Position numbers and translations under genes: made by a program. Positions 44,882 to 53,188 of a stretch of 64,000 nucleotides of DNA are shown here, in pieces; within the stretch, counting starts at the first letter, position 1, and each line of letters begins with the position of its first letter. The DNA is from Hydrogenophaga sp. GTDB taxonomy: Bacteria > Pseudomonadota > Gammaproteobacteria > Burkholderiales > Burkholderiaceae_C. The stretch is from assembly GCF_011772445.1 (NCBI RefSeq), contig NZ_WVZN01000038.1, forward strand, positions 10,239 to 74,238, written 5' to 3'. Under the pieces are notes generated by a model that searched no databases, was not told where the DNA came from, and saw only the letters and a list, made by a program, of their open reading frames with translations.

Positions 44882-45898
44882 ATGGCGGTTGACACGATAT
44901 TCAGCTTTCTGACCTATCCGCGTCGCAACCGGCCAGAAGAGCCGCTGGCACCAGGCGTTCAAATCCCCATCGCAAACGACAAGCTCTGCAGCATGTTGGG
45001 AGGTGTGTTCAACAACGCAGGGAATGATTGCGTTGTTCCTGTGATATTTTCGTCCGACGACGCTCAGGTCAACCCTGTACGAGACGAACTGCTTGCACTC
45101 GTTGCTCGACCAAACTTGCGGACCGCCACCCCGTTGGCAGCCCGGTTGCAACTCTCCACGTCAGGGCAGTCTGGCATGGGACTGCTCTTCATCTGCCTTG
45201 GCGACGATGGCGGTCGAAGACGCGTGGTTCTGTCGCGCTTTCCTGCCGACGAAGGCATCGTGGCTGAAAGGAACGCGGCGCAACTGACGGTCCAATTCGT
45301 CGAACAGGTCTTCCTGAAGAGCGCATATTCCTACAAGGCCGCGACCTACGTCGCGACGGGTCGCGCGGATCAGCTGTGGAGTGGGCACATCGTTGATCGC
45401 CAGATCAACGCGGGGAGCAAAGCGGTCGCGGACTACTGGATCATTGATTTCTTGAAGTCTGACTTTGCGACCACAGCCGCAGCCGGGACCAAAAGGCTTG
45501 CGAATGCCATGAAGGATGCCATCGCGTCGGTGACTTCAGTCGAAGTCAAAACACAAATTGCCGCGGCAGCGCAGCTTGCGGGCAATTTGCCGGCCCGTAC
45601 GATGAGCATCTCTGACTTCTGTGACCGCTTCGGATTTGCGCCAGAAACCAAGGAAGCTGTACTCAGTAAAGTGAAGCCATCCAGACTGGTAAATGAGCGT
45701 TTTCGCTTTGACGCTGGCGAATTCGCCAGCCACATTAAGTACAAGCAAGTTGAGCTTGACAACGGCGCGGTACTGACGGCTCCGGCCGACCGCTTCGAAG
45801 ATGTATTCCAGGCGACCCAGCGTCGAGGGCACGGAGCCCAGCACACCTTCTCAACCACCGGCCTCGTTATCGACGAACGACTGAAGAAGACCAAATGA
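44882..45898 (+). CDS. Unknown protein coupled to a RelA/SpoT-domain gene (possible NdpA-like fold)
   Basis: A 338-residue cytosolic protein preceded by GGAGGAG. I do not recognise it with confidence. A segment around residues 175-215 (GSKAVADYWIIDFLKSDF) and the overall length resemble the 37-kDa nucleoid-associated protein family (NdpA/YejK). The C-terminal part (KYKQVELDNGAVLTAPADRF) is compatible with that fold. It ends with an ATGA overlap onto the RelA/SpoT-domain gene, so the pair is one translational unit. It could be the sensor, antitoxin or DNA-associated partner of that enzyme. Confidence 0.7.
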   Translation: MAVDTIFSFLTYPRRNRPEEPLAPGVQIPIANDKLCSMLGGVFNNAGNDCVVPVIFSSDDAQVNPVRDELLALVARPNLRTATPLAARLQLSTSGQSGMGLLFICLGDDGGRRRVVLSRFPADEGIVAERNAAQLTVQFVEQVFLKSAYSYKAATYVATGRADQLWSGHIVDRQINAGSKAVADYWIIDFLKSDFATTAAAGTKRLANAMKDAIASVTSVEVKTQIAAAAQLAGNLPARTMSISDFCDRFGFAPETKEAVLSKVKPSRLVNERFRFDAGEFASHIKYKQVELDNGAVLTAPADRFEDVFQATQRRGHGAQHTFSTTGLVIDERLKKTK

Positions 45899-46527
45899 GC
45901 AGCGAAGCTTTACTGGCCGAGTACAAGGATCGTCACACACGACTCCTTGTGCCGCTGGCAGCCCGCGTAGCGGATCACCTGCAGGATCATTTGAGGGGCA
46001 TCGAACGAATAGATCGAATTTCGGCACGTGCAAAGAGCCCGGATAGGTTTCTGCAGAAGGCTCTCAAGACCAACGAAGATGGCCAAGCGAAGTACGATTA
46101 TCCCTTCGAGCAGATCCAGGATCTTGTGGGTGCGCGTGTCGTCGTTTTCTACAAGCAGGACGTGGACGTAGTGAGTCAAGTCATCGAACGCTACTTCAAC
46201 TCCATTGAACGGCGCATGCTCATCCCCGAGTCTGAGAGCGAATTCGGTTACGTCGGAAAGCACTTTGTGCTTGCATTGCCAGAGGACGTCTTCGACGACG
46301 GCGCTGATCGCGATCGATCTCCAGTCTTTTTCGAACTGCAGGTGAAAACGCTCTTCCAACATGCATGGAGCGAGGCAGGGCACGACATGGCCTATAAGCC
46401 GGAGAAGCCCCTCACCCCACTGCAGAAGAGACAAGTTGCGTTGACCGCTGCTCAGGCATGGGGATCAGACATGCTTTTTGCGCAGCTTCACTCTGAACTG
46501 GATGGCGCACCGCCAGCGGCAAACTGA
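45895..46527 (+). CDS. RelA/SpoT-domain nucleotide pyrophosphokinase-like protein
   Basis: A 210-residue single-domain protein. The synthetase motifs are all visible: RAKSPDRFLQKALK (substrate loop), IQDLVGARVVVF, FGYVGKHFVLAL (counterpart of GYxSxH), and FELQVKTLFQHAWSEAGHDMAYK. There is no HD hydrolase, TGS or ACT domain, so it belongs to the small alarmone synthetase class, which includes toxic members that make (p)ppApp or pyrophosphorylate tRNA. The four-base overlap with the upstream gene suggests a toxin-antitoxin or defence pair. Activity is inferred from motifs only. Confidence 0.85.
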   Translation: MSSEALLAEYKDRHTRLLVPLAARVADHLQDHLRGIERIDRISARAKSPDRFLQKALKTNEDGQAKYDYPFEQIQDLVGARVVVFYKQDVDVVSQVIERYFNSIERRMLIPESESEFGYVGKHFVLALPEDVFDDGADRDRSPVFFELQVKTLFQHAWSEAGHDMAYKPEKPLTPLQKRQVALTAAQAWGSDMLFAQLHSELDGAPPAAN

Positions 46528-46728
46528 GTCGCGCGAATCGCTCTAACCCGGCACCATCCTGTACCTGCGCGCTACCACGGGGGGCATGGCCCAAGCCCAA
46601 CCCCGAGAGGTCCAGGCCTTCATTCTTTCGCTGGATGTCAGGCTTCTTCCAGCGGGACGGTCGCAGGTCGTGGAAATTCGAACCCGCTGCCGACTTCCGA
46701 CTGAAGGCAATGAATCGGGCTTGGCGTC

Positions 46729-47022
46729 TCATGATGTCGCTCTGTGCAGGTCCTCTTCAGCAAGCTCCAGGAATAGCGCGGCCAGTTCTTCCGTTCCGAG
46801 ATTTCGCAGCGCAGGATTGGCTGCACGCCCGAGCAGGAACTCGGTTCCGGTACTTCCACCGAAGACCTCTTGCCTCGTACGCAGAAAGTCCTGATAGAGC
46901 ACCAGATTCACACCGCGCGATTGGTACATAGAGATCGCGGCCCGGTGCATCGCCTGATACCTGGGTGGAATCTGGTCGGAAAATCCAGCCGTGAGATCGG
47001 AGGGGGGCTTTGGTGGAGGCAT
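46729..47022 (-). CDS. Small hypothetical protein, last gene of the phosphoesterase cluster
   Basis: A 97-residue protein starting at ATG 47022 (a TTG two codons earlier is possible). Pro-rich start, then mostly helical with ALRNLGTEELAALFLELAEEDL at the end (shown in two parts: ALRNLGTEE, LAALFLELAEEDL). No domain is recognised. It follows the 88-residue gene by 26 bases on the same strand, so it is probably co-transcribed with the phosphoesterase genes. Confidence 0.55.
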   Translation of the reverse strand: MPPPKPPSDLTAGFSDQIPPRYQAMHRAAISMYQSRGVNLVLYQDFLRTRQEVFGGSTGTEFLLGRAANPALRNLGTEELAALFLELAEEDLHRATS

Positions 47023-47047
47023 AAGCAAGTAGTCCGCTTGGCGGACG

Positions 47048-47314
47048 TCACGACAACCCAGATCGGCGCTGCTCGCGAATGTGGTTCAGGATGAGCATGT
47101 TCATCTCCCGAGGGGTGATGACTCCGCGCTCCGTGAGCTTCACCAGGGCGAGCTCTGTGGCATCGAGCCTGACGTCATCGCCTGAGAGCTCAGTCAGTTT
47201 CTCTGCGAATTGATCGAGTTTTGTTCGCACTACGACCACGCCATGCTCGCGTGCAAGATCTGCCACGAATCCGGCGACGTTGGCAGTCGGCAGCGGGTCA
47301 GGTGGCTTGGCCAT
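47048..47314 (-). CDS. Small hypothetical helical protein
   Basis: An 88-residue acidic/helical protein (LDQFAEKLTELSGDDVRLDA, then MNMLILNHIREQRR). No family is recognised; the size and composition resemble antitoxins or DNA-binding accessory proteins, but no helix-turn-helix is clear. It starts two bases after the stop of the metallophosphoesterase gene, so it is translationally linked to it. Confidence 0.65.
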   Translation of the reverse strand: MAKPPDPLPTANVAGFVADLAREHGVVVVRTKLDQFAEKLTELSGDDVRLDATELALVKLTERGVITPREMNMLILNHIREQRRSGLS

Positions 47315-47316
47315 GT

Positions 47317-48144
47317 TCAGACCTCGATCTGCAGCGTTGGATGGAAGTTCTTGTTCTCAAAGCCGCCGCTGAACATGGGGTACCCACGCGGATTTAGAAC
47401 GACTTCGGTTCCGTTGACGACGTAGCGCTGGCTGTCGTGCATATGGCCATGGATCCAGTACCGGCTGCGGCCCATCAAGTGTTCGAGATCTGAAGCGAAG
47501 GCCGGCGTCAGCCCATCGGCCTGATACCTCGGATGGATCGACTTTCTGTGCGGTGCGTGGTGGGTCACCACGATCGTTCTCGCTGAATCTACCGCGGCCA
47601 GCTCATCGCTCAACCAGTCGACAGTCATCGCATGGATTTTCGCGGAATCGATCGGTAAGAATTTGCGCGAGCGAGAGGGTGACTGACCCGGGTATACGCC
47701 AATCTGGTACGCCTCTTCTTCGCCACGGGGCAGGTGGGTCTTGATGGCACCGAAGTCGTTCAGACCGTAGTACGCCTCCTCCATCGAAAACTCCAGCTCA
47801 TCGAACAGCTTGAAGTCGGTCCACAGGGTTGCGCCTAGAAAGGTGATGCCCGAGATCGTCGCCCGGTCGCGCTCGAGCAAACGCACGCCTTCGCTCTTCG
47901 CTGCGGCGCGCAGGTCCTCCAGTCGCAGCTCGTAAACCGCCCCATAGAACTCGTGGTTGCCCACCACGTAGACGACTTCTTTGCTTGGGAACGCCCTGCG
48001 GGCCCACGCGATGCCGTCGTTCCCCGCGGCGATGTCCCCCGCCAGGATGACCACGTCGGCACCGTCGTCGATCGGGCGACCGTTGTGCATGAGATCGAAG
48101 CCACAAAACTCCAGATGAAGGTCTGAGAGAACGAGGGCGCGCAT
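47317..48144 (-). CDS. Calcineurin-like metallophosphoesterase (first of two)
   Basis: A 275-residue phosphoesterase with the dimetal motifs: LSDLHLE (D-x-H), VILAGDIAAG (GD), YVVGNHEFYG (GNHE), VTHHAPH and IHGHMHDS (GHxH). The start at 48144 places the DxH motif at the usual N-terminal position. Such enzymes hydrolyse phosphodiesters or nucleotide and protein phosphates; the substrate is unknown. It leads the last part of a minus-strand cluster, 60 bases after the second phosphoesterase. Confidence 0.9.
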   Translation of the reverse strand: MRALVLSDLHLEFCGFDLMHNGRPIDDGADVVILAGDIAAGNDGIAWARRAFPSKEVVYVVGNHEFYGAVYELRLEDLRAAAKSEGVRLLERDRATISGITFLGATLWTDFKLFDELEFSMEEAYYGLNDFGAIKTHLPRGEEEAYQIGVYPGQSPSRSRKFLPIDSAKIHAMTVDWLSDELAAVDSARTIVVTHHAPHRKSIHPRYQADGLTPAFASDLEHLMGRSRYWIHGHMHDSQRYVVNGTEVVLNPRGYPMFSGGFENKNFHPTLQIEV

Positions 48145-48204
48145 GGTGGACACGTACAAAGTGGGGCAAACTAGGCTGTCAGAGAGCACATGGTGCGAGG
48201 GCGT

Positions 48205-48939
48205 TCATGACCGTCCGACCCTTCGTTCGTCCAGTTCACCTGGCCGGATGACCACCATCTCGCCGGCGCTGGTCAGGCCGCTGATCCCACGCAGTCCAAC
48301 GCCGTGGCTCTTGAACCCTTGACCCTCCCAGCTCGCTGAGCTGTCCAGCCGATCGTGCTGGTGGCCATGCACCACCAGGCGCACGCCCATGGATTGGGCC
48401 AGGGTATCCAGGATCGTAAATCCGTAGGGGTGGTATCCGGGCGCCTCATGCGTCACAAGCACATCGGCTTGCAGGTCCACAAGGCGGTCCACCACGGCGG
48501 GGTAGATCGAGCTCCAGTGCTTGCGGTGCTGCATGCCCCGCCATCGATCCTGGCGGGGAGTGCGCGCGGCGTGCTCCTGGGCGCTGCGAAAGGCCGGCTG
48601 GCCATTGAGCTTGGATCCTGGGTCTGGGTGCCAGACCGCCTCGCGGAAGACTCCGCCGAGCCCGGCGACCCGCACGCCATTGGGCAAGGTCACCACTCGA
48701 CCATCGAGATTGCGGGCCGCCAGCTCGTCATCCCACAAGTGCCTGAAGCTGGTCTCGCTGTCCGTGTCATGGTTGCCGTGGATAAGCCACGTGATCTCAC
48801 GGAAGGGCGCCATCAGCTCACTCAGCGGCGCCAGCGCTTCCAGATCACCAAGCAATACCACTGCTACAGCCTGGTGTTGCTCGGCGGCCTCCAAGATGTG
48901 CTCGAAACGGCCGTGGGGGTCGCCGCAGAACAGAATCAT
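48205..48939 (-). CDS. Calcineurin-like metallophosphoesterase (second of two)
   Basis: A 244-residue enzyme, only distantly similar to its neighbour. Motifs are FCGDPHGRFE (D-x-H), VVLLGDLEAL, WLIHGNHDTDSE (GNHD), VTHEAPGYHPYG and VHGHQHDR. The DPHG variant and short N-terminus recall small phosphodiesterases and RNA 2',3'-phosphoesterases. Its start overlaps the upstream gene stop by four bases (48936-48939). Confidence 0.9.
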   Translation of the reverse strand: MILFCGDPHGRFEHILEAAEQHQAVAVVLLGDLEALAPLSELMAPFREITWLIHGNHDTDSETSFRHLWDDELAARNLDGRVVTLPNGVRVAGLGGVFREAVWHPDPGSKLNGQPAFRSAQEHAARTPRQDRWRGMQHRKHWSSIYPAVVDRLVDLQADVLVTHEAPGYHPYGFTILDTLAQSMGVRLVVHGHQHDRLDSSASWEGQGFKSHGVGLRGISGLTSAGEMVVIRPGELDERRVGRS

Positions 48940-49280
48940 TGAAACGGCTTTCCGGCGAACGGTGAGCATTGTCTGAGCGCCCGACCACACCCATTGCAAT
49001 CGCCGACCATCTCGGCAGCCAACCGCTCGATCGGGAGCTCAAGCATCGCCTCCCAGCGCTCGATGTAGTCGAGCCAGCAGACCTCTGTTTCACGCCACGT
49101 TCGTACCCAGGCACGAGCCCTCGCGAGGAGCAATCGGAGGACTTCTTCGTCCGCGGCTAGGAGCCGCGAAGCGACCTCTTTATGCCGATTCAACTTGGCT
49201 TCTTCCACGAGCCTCTGCTGGGCACGGGCGCGAAGCCGTAGGAGGCGCTCTGCGGGTGTGATTGCTTCAGGCCTTCTCAT
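48936..49280 (-). CDS. Small helical protein with C-terminal Cys cluster
   Basis: A 114-residue protein, strongly helical and Arg/Leu/Glu-rich (LRLRARAQQRLVEEAKLN), ending in CNGCGRALRQC, a likely small zinc site. No family is recognised. It overlaps both neighbours, by 14 bases upstream and four bases downstream, so it is certainly read in the same operon if it is real; the tight packing supports coding. Confidence 0.65.
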   Translation of the reverse strand: MRRPEAITPAERLLRLRARAQQRLVEEAKLNRHKEVASRLLAADEEVLRLLLARARAWVRTWRETEVCWLDYIERWEAMLELPIERLAAEMVGDCNGCGRALRQCSPFAGKPFQ

Positions 49281-49683
49281 CTTGAGCCTTTCGTAGAGCA
49301 CGGACAGCCTCCTTGTGCTCCTCCAAGCTGCGGGCCCCTTCTGGCATATGGTCAGGGCATCTGCATTGAACGTACCCTGCAGAGACCTTGACCACCCCTG
49401 GCTGACCGCACACCTCGCAAATGTGGAGTGAAGCCTGTTCGGCTTCTGCGATGGCATCGGCATGCTCCGTCGTCCCCTCGCTCACATAGAAGCGCAGACC
49501 CCCGAACTTCTCCTTTACCTGGCGAGCCACCACCTGAGAGCCGGTTCGATCGGAGACCTCCTGAAGCCTCGCGCACAGCGCGTCGATCAGATCGAACCAG
49601 CCGTCTCGGCACCAGAGTCGCTCTCGATGTTCGAAGATCTTCGGATATCGCTCGAACAGCTGTTGGTTGTGTTCGTGGTTCAT
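49267..49683 (-). CDS. Conserved hypothetical protein with zinc-ribbon-like centre
   Basis: A 138-residue protein of a kind common on phages and plasmids: FERYPKIFEHRE, CRDGWFDLIDALC, VKEKFGGLRFYV, then a Cys cluster CEVCGQPG...CRCPDH that could bind zinc. Function unknown. Its start overlaps the stop of the HAD gene by four bases. Confidence 0.75.
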   Translation of the reverse strand: MNHEHNQQLFERYPKIFEHRERLWCRDGWFDLIDALCARLQEVSDRTGSQVVARQVKEKFGGLRFYVSEGTTEHADAIAEAEQASLHICEVCGQPGVVKVSAGYVQCRCPDHMPEGARSLEEHKEAVRALRKAQDEKA

Positions 49684-50450
49684 GCTGTCCTCTGCTTGCG
49701 CCCCATGCGCATGGCCCCGAAGAGGGCGGCACGTTGTCCCGCGCTCATGCCATGGAATCCCTCTTTCCAGTCCGGAAAACTCACATGCTCAGGCTTCATG
49801 CCGCGCGCAAGAAGCGCCAGGCCAAGCTCTGCCGCATCGGCGTGGCGAAGGGTCTCTCGCTTGTTGCCGTACGTGATCTCAGCAAGCAGCTCGTCACCGC
49901 TGGCCGTGACGACACAGCTCAAGTGCAGATGTTCCTCTGCACGCGCCCCGCGTTCGCGCGCCAACGTGACCTCGGACACTCGCGCCAAGGCCTCGCAGAG
50001 ACGCTCTTCCAGACGCATCAGGTCCTCGAGCTGCAGCCCCTTGCTCCCGTCGACCAGCAGCAGCTGGGGGCAACCAGGCTGGAACAACGCTTTCTCGTCT
50101 TCGAGGGCAATCCACTCTTGGCCTGGCGGGCAGTGAGTGCGCATCCATTGTTCGCACTCGCGCTGGCGGACGAACTCCGTGTCCTGCTCTAGAACCGGTG
50201 TGCTGCCGACGATCCGAGCGCGCAGATCTTCATCGAAGAGCTCGACGAGGTCCTCGAAATCGAAGACCTCACGCCAGGAACTCGAGATGACTACCTCTAG
50301 TCGAGGATGGCGGCGTATCGATTGTTGTAGCTGCGGTAAGGCCGTGAACTTCTCAGCTCCTGGGGCACGGCGATGCAGCACGCCATCGACGTCCAGGAAC
50401 AGCGTGACGTCGCCCCGCGGTGAACTTGAAATAGGTGATGTCTTGCCCAC
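49680..50450 (-). CDS. HAD-like phosphatase, RNA-repair-associated type
   Basis: A HAD-fold protein of about 256 residues. Motif I is FLDVDGVLHRR and motif II is VVISSSWRE; this short LDVDGVL/SSSWR pattern is that of the HAD domains linked to Swiss-army-knife RNA repair proteins. The C-terminal part (about 150-256) is an unrelated helical domain. The start is uncertain: GTG 50450 is used here, and the frame is open to 50600. It heads a run of coupled minus-strand genes with two phosphoesterases. Confidence 0.72.
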   Translation of the reverse strand: MGKTSPISSSPRGDVTLFLDVDGVLHRRAPGAEKFTALPQLQQSIRRHPRLEVVISSSWREVFDFEDLVELFDEDLRARIVGSTPVLEQDTEFVRQRECEQWMRTHCPPGQEWIALEDEKALFQPGCPQLLLVDGSKGLQLEDLMRLEERLCEALARVSEVTLARERGARAEEHLHLSCVVTASGDELLAEITYGNKRETLRHADAAELGLALLARGMKPEHVSFPDWKEGFHGMSAGQRAALFGAMRMGRKQRTA

Positions 50451-50713
50451 GCTCGATTCAGTGGTTGATCCGTTCAGAACAACACAGACTATCGAATCGA
50501 GCCTATAAAAACAATGGTGACCGTTTATGGGACGAAGCCAGGTGACCATCTTTGAGAAATTCGCAATCGAAGCCGAACTGATGCGGTGGAATAGACTCAT
50601 TCATTCCTTGCAGAAATCTGCATCTGACCCGGCCGTGGGCTTCGCCTTACGCATCGCTTCCGGCACGTCAGCTCCATTCACCCGCATTCAATACCTTCGC
50701 AGGAGCGTCCTTG

Positions 50714-51157
50714 GTGACAAACACTGAACGAGATACATCACGCATGAGCGCGACTGAACTCCGTGAATACGCGGAGCAGCTGATGAAGCAGGCAGAGGAG
50801 CAGTCAACCAAGGAGTTCGAGTCCACGATGAACTTCCTCTCAGACAAGCTCGCCCACATGGGAAAGACCAAGAAAGACGCCGTCGTCCATTTGATCAAGA
50901 TGATGAAGTCTTTCGAGGCGGAGGCGACGCTGGCGGAACTGGTTGGCCGCCCGCCCGACACACGGCCCAAGGAGCGCAATGACCTCGACAGTGCCGGCAA
51001 TCCTCCTGAAGTGGGCGTGACGTATCAGCTGCCGTCCGGAGAGACCTGGATCCGAAAGAGCAAGGCTGGCGCGACGAAGAAGGAGTTCGCAGCTCACGCG
51101 AAGACCACAACGTGGATGGCTATGAAGACTATTCACTCTTCAAAGCCCGCTCCGTAG
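50714..51157 (+). CDS. Small nucleoid-associated (H-NS-like) candidate protein
   Basis: About 147 residues. A helical, charged N-terminal half (LREYAEQLMKQAEEQ) could dimerise as in H-NS. The C-terminal half holds VTYQLPSGETWIRKSKAGA, which resembles the H-NS-family C-terminal segment but lacks the usual GRGRxP hook. GTG 50714 with AGGAG eight bases upstream is preferred; ATG 50744 is an alternative. H-NS-like silencers are frequent on islands, but the assignment is tentative. Confidence 0.55.
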   Translation: MTNTERDTSRMSATELREYAEQLMKQAEEQSTKEFESTMNFLSDKLAHMGKTKKDAVVHLIKMMKSFEAEATLAELVGRPPDTRPKERNDLDSAGNPPEVGVTYQLPSGETWIRKSKAGATKKEFAAHAKTTTWMAMKTIHSSKPAP

Positions 51158-51182
51158 CCCATCCCAGCCAAGAAAGACGAGT

Positions 51183-51383
51183 ATGAGCGCCGATCGTCTC
51201 AATCCTGAAGAACTCAGAGCCAGCATGCGCCTGACGCTGACTGTCATCATGGCCCCTCGCATCGCCCGAGGTCTGTCTCTGGACCGCGAACGGGTGAGGG
51301 CAATCCAGGGCCTGCTTGAGGAGCGTGTGACGGTGTACATGGTGAAGCGCAAGACCTCCGCGCCCGTCAGTCAGCCGCGCTGA
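51183..51383 (+). CDS. Small hypothetical protein
   Basis: A 66-residue basic protein (LRASMRLTLTVIMAPRIARG, LLEERVTVYMVKRK), 25 bases after the previous gene on the same strand, and overlapping the end of the opposing exonuclease gene by 13 bases. No family is recognised; coding is plausible from its position only. Confidence 0.45.
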   Translation: MSADRLNPEELRASMRLTLTVIMAPRIARGLSLDRERVRAIQGLLEERVTVYMVKRKTSAPVSQPR

Positions 51384-52114
51384 CCCAGCCAACCAGCCCT
51401 CAGTCCCAGCGCGTCGTGCAGGGCATGGTGCCGAGTGACACCGTTGTCCTGAAAGTATTTGCTTTCAGCCGCATTGAAGACCGGATCAGCGTGGTAGTTT
51501 GCTAGCGAGAGCGGCCTGGCCAGGACGTTTTTGGGCAGCTCACCTTCTAACGCGTCCAGGAGCAAATCCCGATCATGTGCCGAGTCGCAGGCCAATAGGA
51601 TCCTGCCGTGCAGACTAGCGAGCCAAGAGTAGAGTTCGCGCGAAAGTGCTTCCCTCGTGAAAATCCGATCCGGCCACTTGCCGAGAAGTGGTACGACAGC
51701 CTGTCGAACGAACTCGCTGCAGGCTACAGCGCGATAGTCGCTGCGCTCGGCGTAGAAGGTATGGTGGCCATCCTCACTTACAAGCCCGATCGAGATGAGC
51801 TCGATGTCGAGGAAATCCGTGAATTCGGTGTCGAAGAAAAGGATCATTGCTACCAGGAAGCGGGCGGGATCTCGGAATCGGCCATGGTTCTGCATGTGCA
51901 CCTCTTCGATGCGCCTCTGCTCCAGCCAAATCGAGATGGCCTCGTTGACGGTGTCGGACATCCGCGTTTGACCGTCCACGACCCAGCAGATGTCGCGTCC
52001 GTTGAACAAGAGGAAGCCCTGACTTGGCTTGATTAGTTGGTCGTACTGCTCTCTGCCGTTGAAGAACCCGAGCCCGATCTCTTTGCGGATCTCGAAGTAG
52101 TGTTCCGCGCTCAT
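51371..52114 (-). CDS. DEDD-type 3'-5' exonuclease-like protein with N-terminal extension
   Basis: A 247-residue protein. From about residue 90 it is an RNase T/exonuclease-like fold: ILFFDTEFTDF (DxE), a central LLACDSAHDRDLL (Asp) and a C-terminal HHALHDALGLR (H...D), which together give the DEDDh residues. The first 89 residues (GFFNGREQYDQL, FLLFNGRDICWVVDGQTR) resemble the start of DUF262/ParB-like Swiss-cheese domains, suggesting a fusion of unrelated parts. The start overlaps the previous gene's stop (ATGA). Confidence 0.72.
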   Translation of the reverse strand: MSAEHYFEIRKEIGLGFFNGREQYDQLIKPSQGFLLFNGRDICWVVDGQTRMSDTVNEAISIWLEQRRIEEVHMQNHGRFRDPARFLVAMILFFDTEFTDFLDIELISIGLVSEDGHHTFYAERSDYRAVACSEFVRQAVVPLLGKWPDRIFTREALSRELYSWLASLHGRILLACDSAHDRDLLLDALEGELPKNVLARPLSLANYHADPVFNAAESKYFQDNGVTRHHALHDALGLRAGWLGQRG

Positions 52115-52623
52115 TCAGTCGCCCGCGCGGCGCGTTGCTGACCACGACCGGTCCCCAGTGACCGCCGCCCCAGCGTCCCGGTCTTGACAGGCGGTAGCCG
52201 TAGCAACAACTCTGACTCGGCTCCGGCTGTTGGCGGATTTCCGCGAACCCACCCGTCGAACCTCTCCCCACTGGCGTCGATGAACGTCACGAACTTTCCG
52301 GTCGCGTCGGTATCCAGCCAAACCTCCGTGACTGTCCGTGAGGACCACTGACCCGTCGGCGATGACCAGGCCGGCATCATCGCGACGAGGCCGCGCACGC
52401 GGTTAGCCTCTATCGACTGCAGCGCTTCGGCCAAGTCCAACTCCCAGGCGATGCACAAGGTAAAGCTCATGCCGAGACTGACGCCTTCAGGATCTGGGTA
52501 CGAGACCGTCAAAAGGAACCACGGCGCGTGCAGCGGTATCTCGACGATCCGCCAATGCTTGCTGCCTGGTTCTGCGAGCCCCTGCGGGACCTGAAACTCG
52601 TACTGAGGGAGCGAAAGAAACAT
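52111..52623 (-). CDS. Hypothetical protein coupled to the exonuclease
   Basis: A protein of about 170 residues with beta-rich segments (WRIVEIPLHAPWFLLTVSYP, TEVWLDTDATGKFVTFIDAS) and a basic tail (GRRSLGTGRGQQRAARA). No family is recognised. The start is uncertain: ATG 52623 or ATG 52695; the frame continues upstream over the opposing XRE gene, where it is unlikely to code. The stop overlaps the exonuclease start by four bases. Confidence 0.6.
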   Translation of the reverse strand: MFLSLPQYEFQVPQGLAEPGSKHWRIVEIPLHAPWFLLTVSYPDPEGVSLGMSFTLCIAWELDLAEALQSIEANRVRGLVAMMPAWSSPTGQWSSRTVTEVWLDTDATGKFVTFIDASGERFDGWVRGNPPTAGAESELLLRLPPVKTGTLGRRSLGTGRGQQRAARATE

Positions 52624-52758
52624 CGGGCTGCTGCCGCGAACAGCGGGGTGTTCAGCGATTGAATTTTTTTGCCTGGTGGCAATTGTTCGCGGCATGCGGC
52701 CATATCCAGATTTTTGATACGAAGCCGGCTGGGCTACGGTGGAGACTGAGAGAAATCC

Positions 52759-53115
52759 ATGGCCAAAACCCTGCATAGCCGCCACAACAAGATTTTTTTG
52801 GACAAGCTGCGCAAGCTTCGGGAATCCCGGGGCCTGCGTCAGGCAGACCTTGCGCTCTTGCTGGGCCGCAGCCAGGGCGCGGTCAGCTACGTCGAATGTG
52901 GCCAGACCCGCCTGGACATCATCGGCCTGCGCGACTGGCTGGAGGCGCTGGACTACGATTTCTTGCGCTTCCTGAAGGAACTTGACGTCGACCTTCGCCG
53001 GCTTGACGCTCTGCAACTGCGGGCGAAGCCCGGCAAGGCGGGCAAGCGGGCAGTGAGGCCGGCACCGTCACGGCTCAGCCAGCTATTTCAGCTCGACCCA
53101 CTCAGCGAAAGATGA
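52759..53115 (+). CDS. XRE-family transcriptional regulator
   Basis: A 118-residue DNA-binding protein: helix-turn-helix at about 15-70 (LRQADLALLLGRSQGAVSYVE), followed by a helical linker and a basic tail (AKPGKAGKRAVRP). It is divergent from the exonuclease pair and could repress it. There is no attached toxin. Confidence 0.85.
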   Translation: MAKTLHSRHNKIFLDKLRKLRESRGLRQADLALLLGRSQGAVSYVECGQTRLDIIGLRDWLEALDYDFLRFLKELDVDLRRLDALQLRAKPGKAGKRAVRPAPSRLSQLFQLDPLSER

Positions 53116-53188
53116 CCGGCGTGATGCAGCAACCCGCCAAAACCCGCAGATGACCACTCCGGGCGAAAGGCGAAGAAATCCGATCTGA

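Noticed and set aside
46412-46732. A 106-codon minus-strand frame whose start overlaps the stop of the 46729 gene
   Set aside because: It overlaps the end of the RelA/SpoT gene by over 100 bases, is disordered and Arg/Ser-rich, and matches no domain. The ATGA overlap alone is not enough.
50527-50727. A 66-codon plus-strand frame before the H-NS-like gene
   Set aside because: No ribosome binding site, no domain, and it runs 14 bases into the next gene, which has a better start. It could be a small gene but is not supported.
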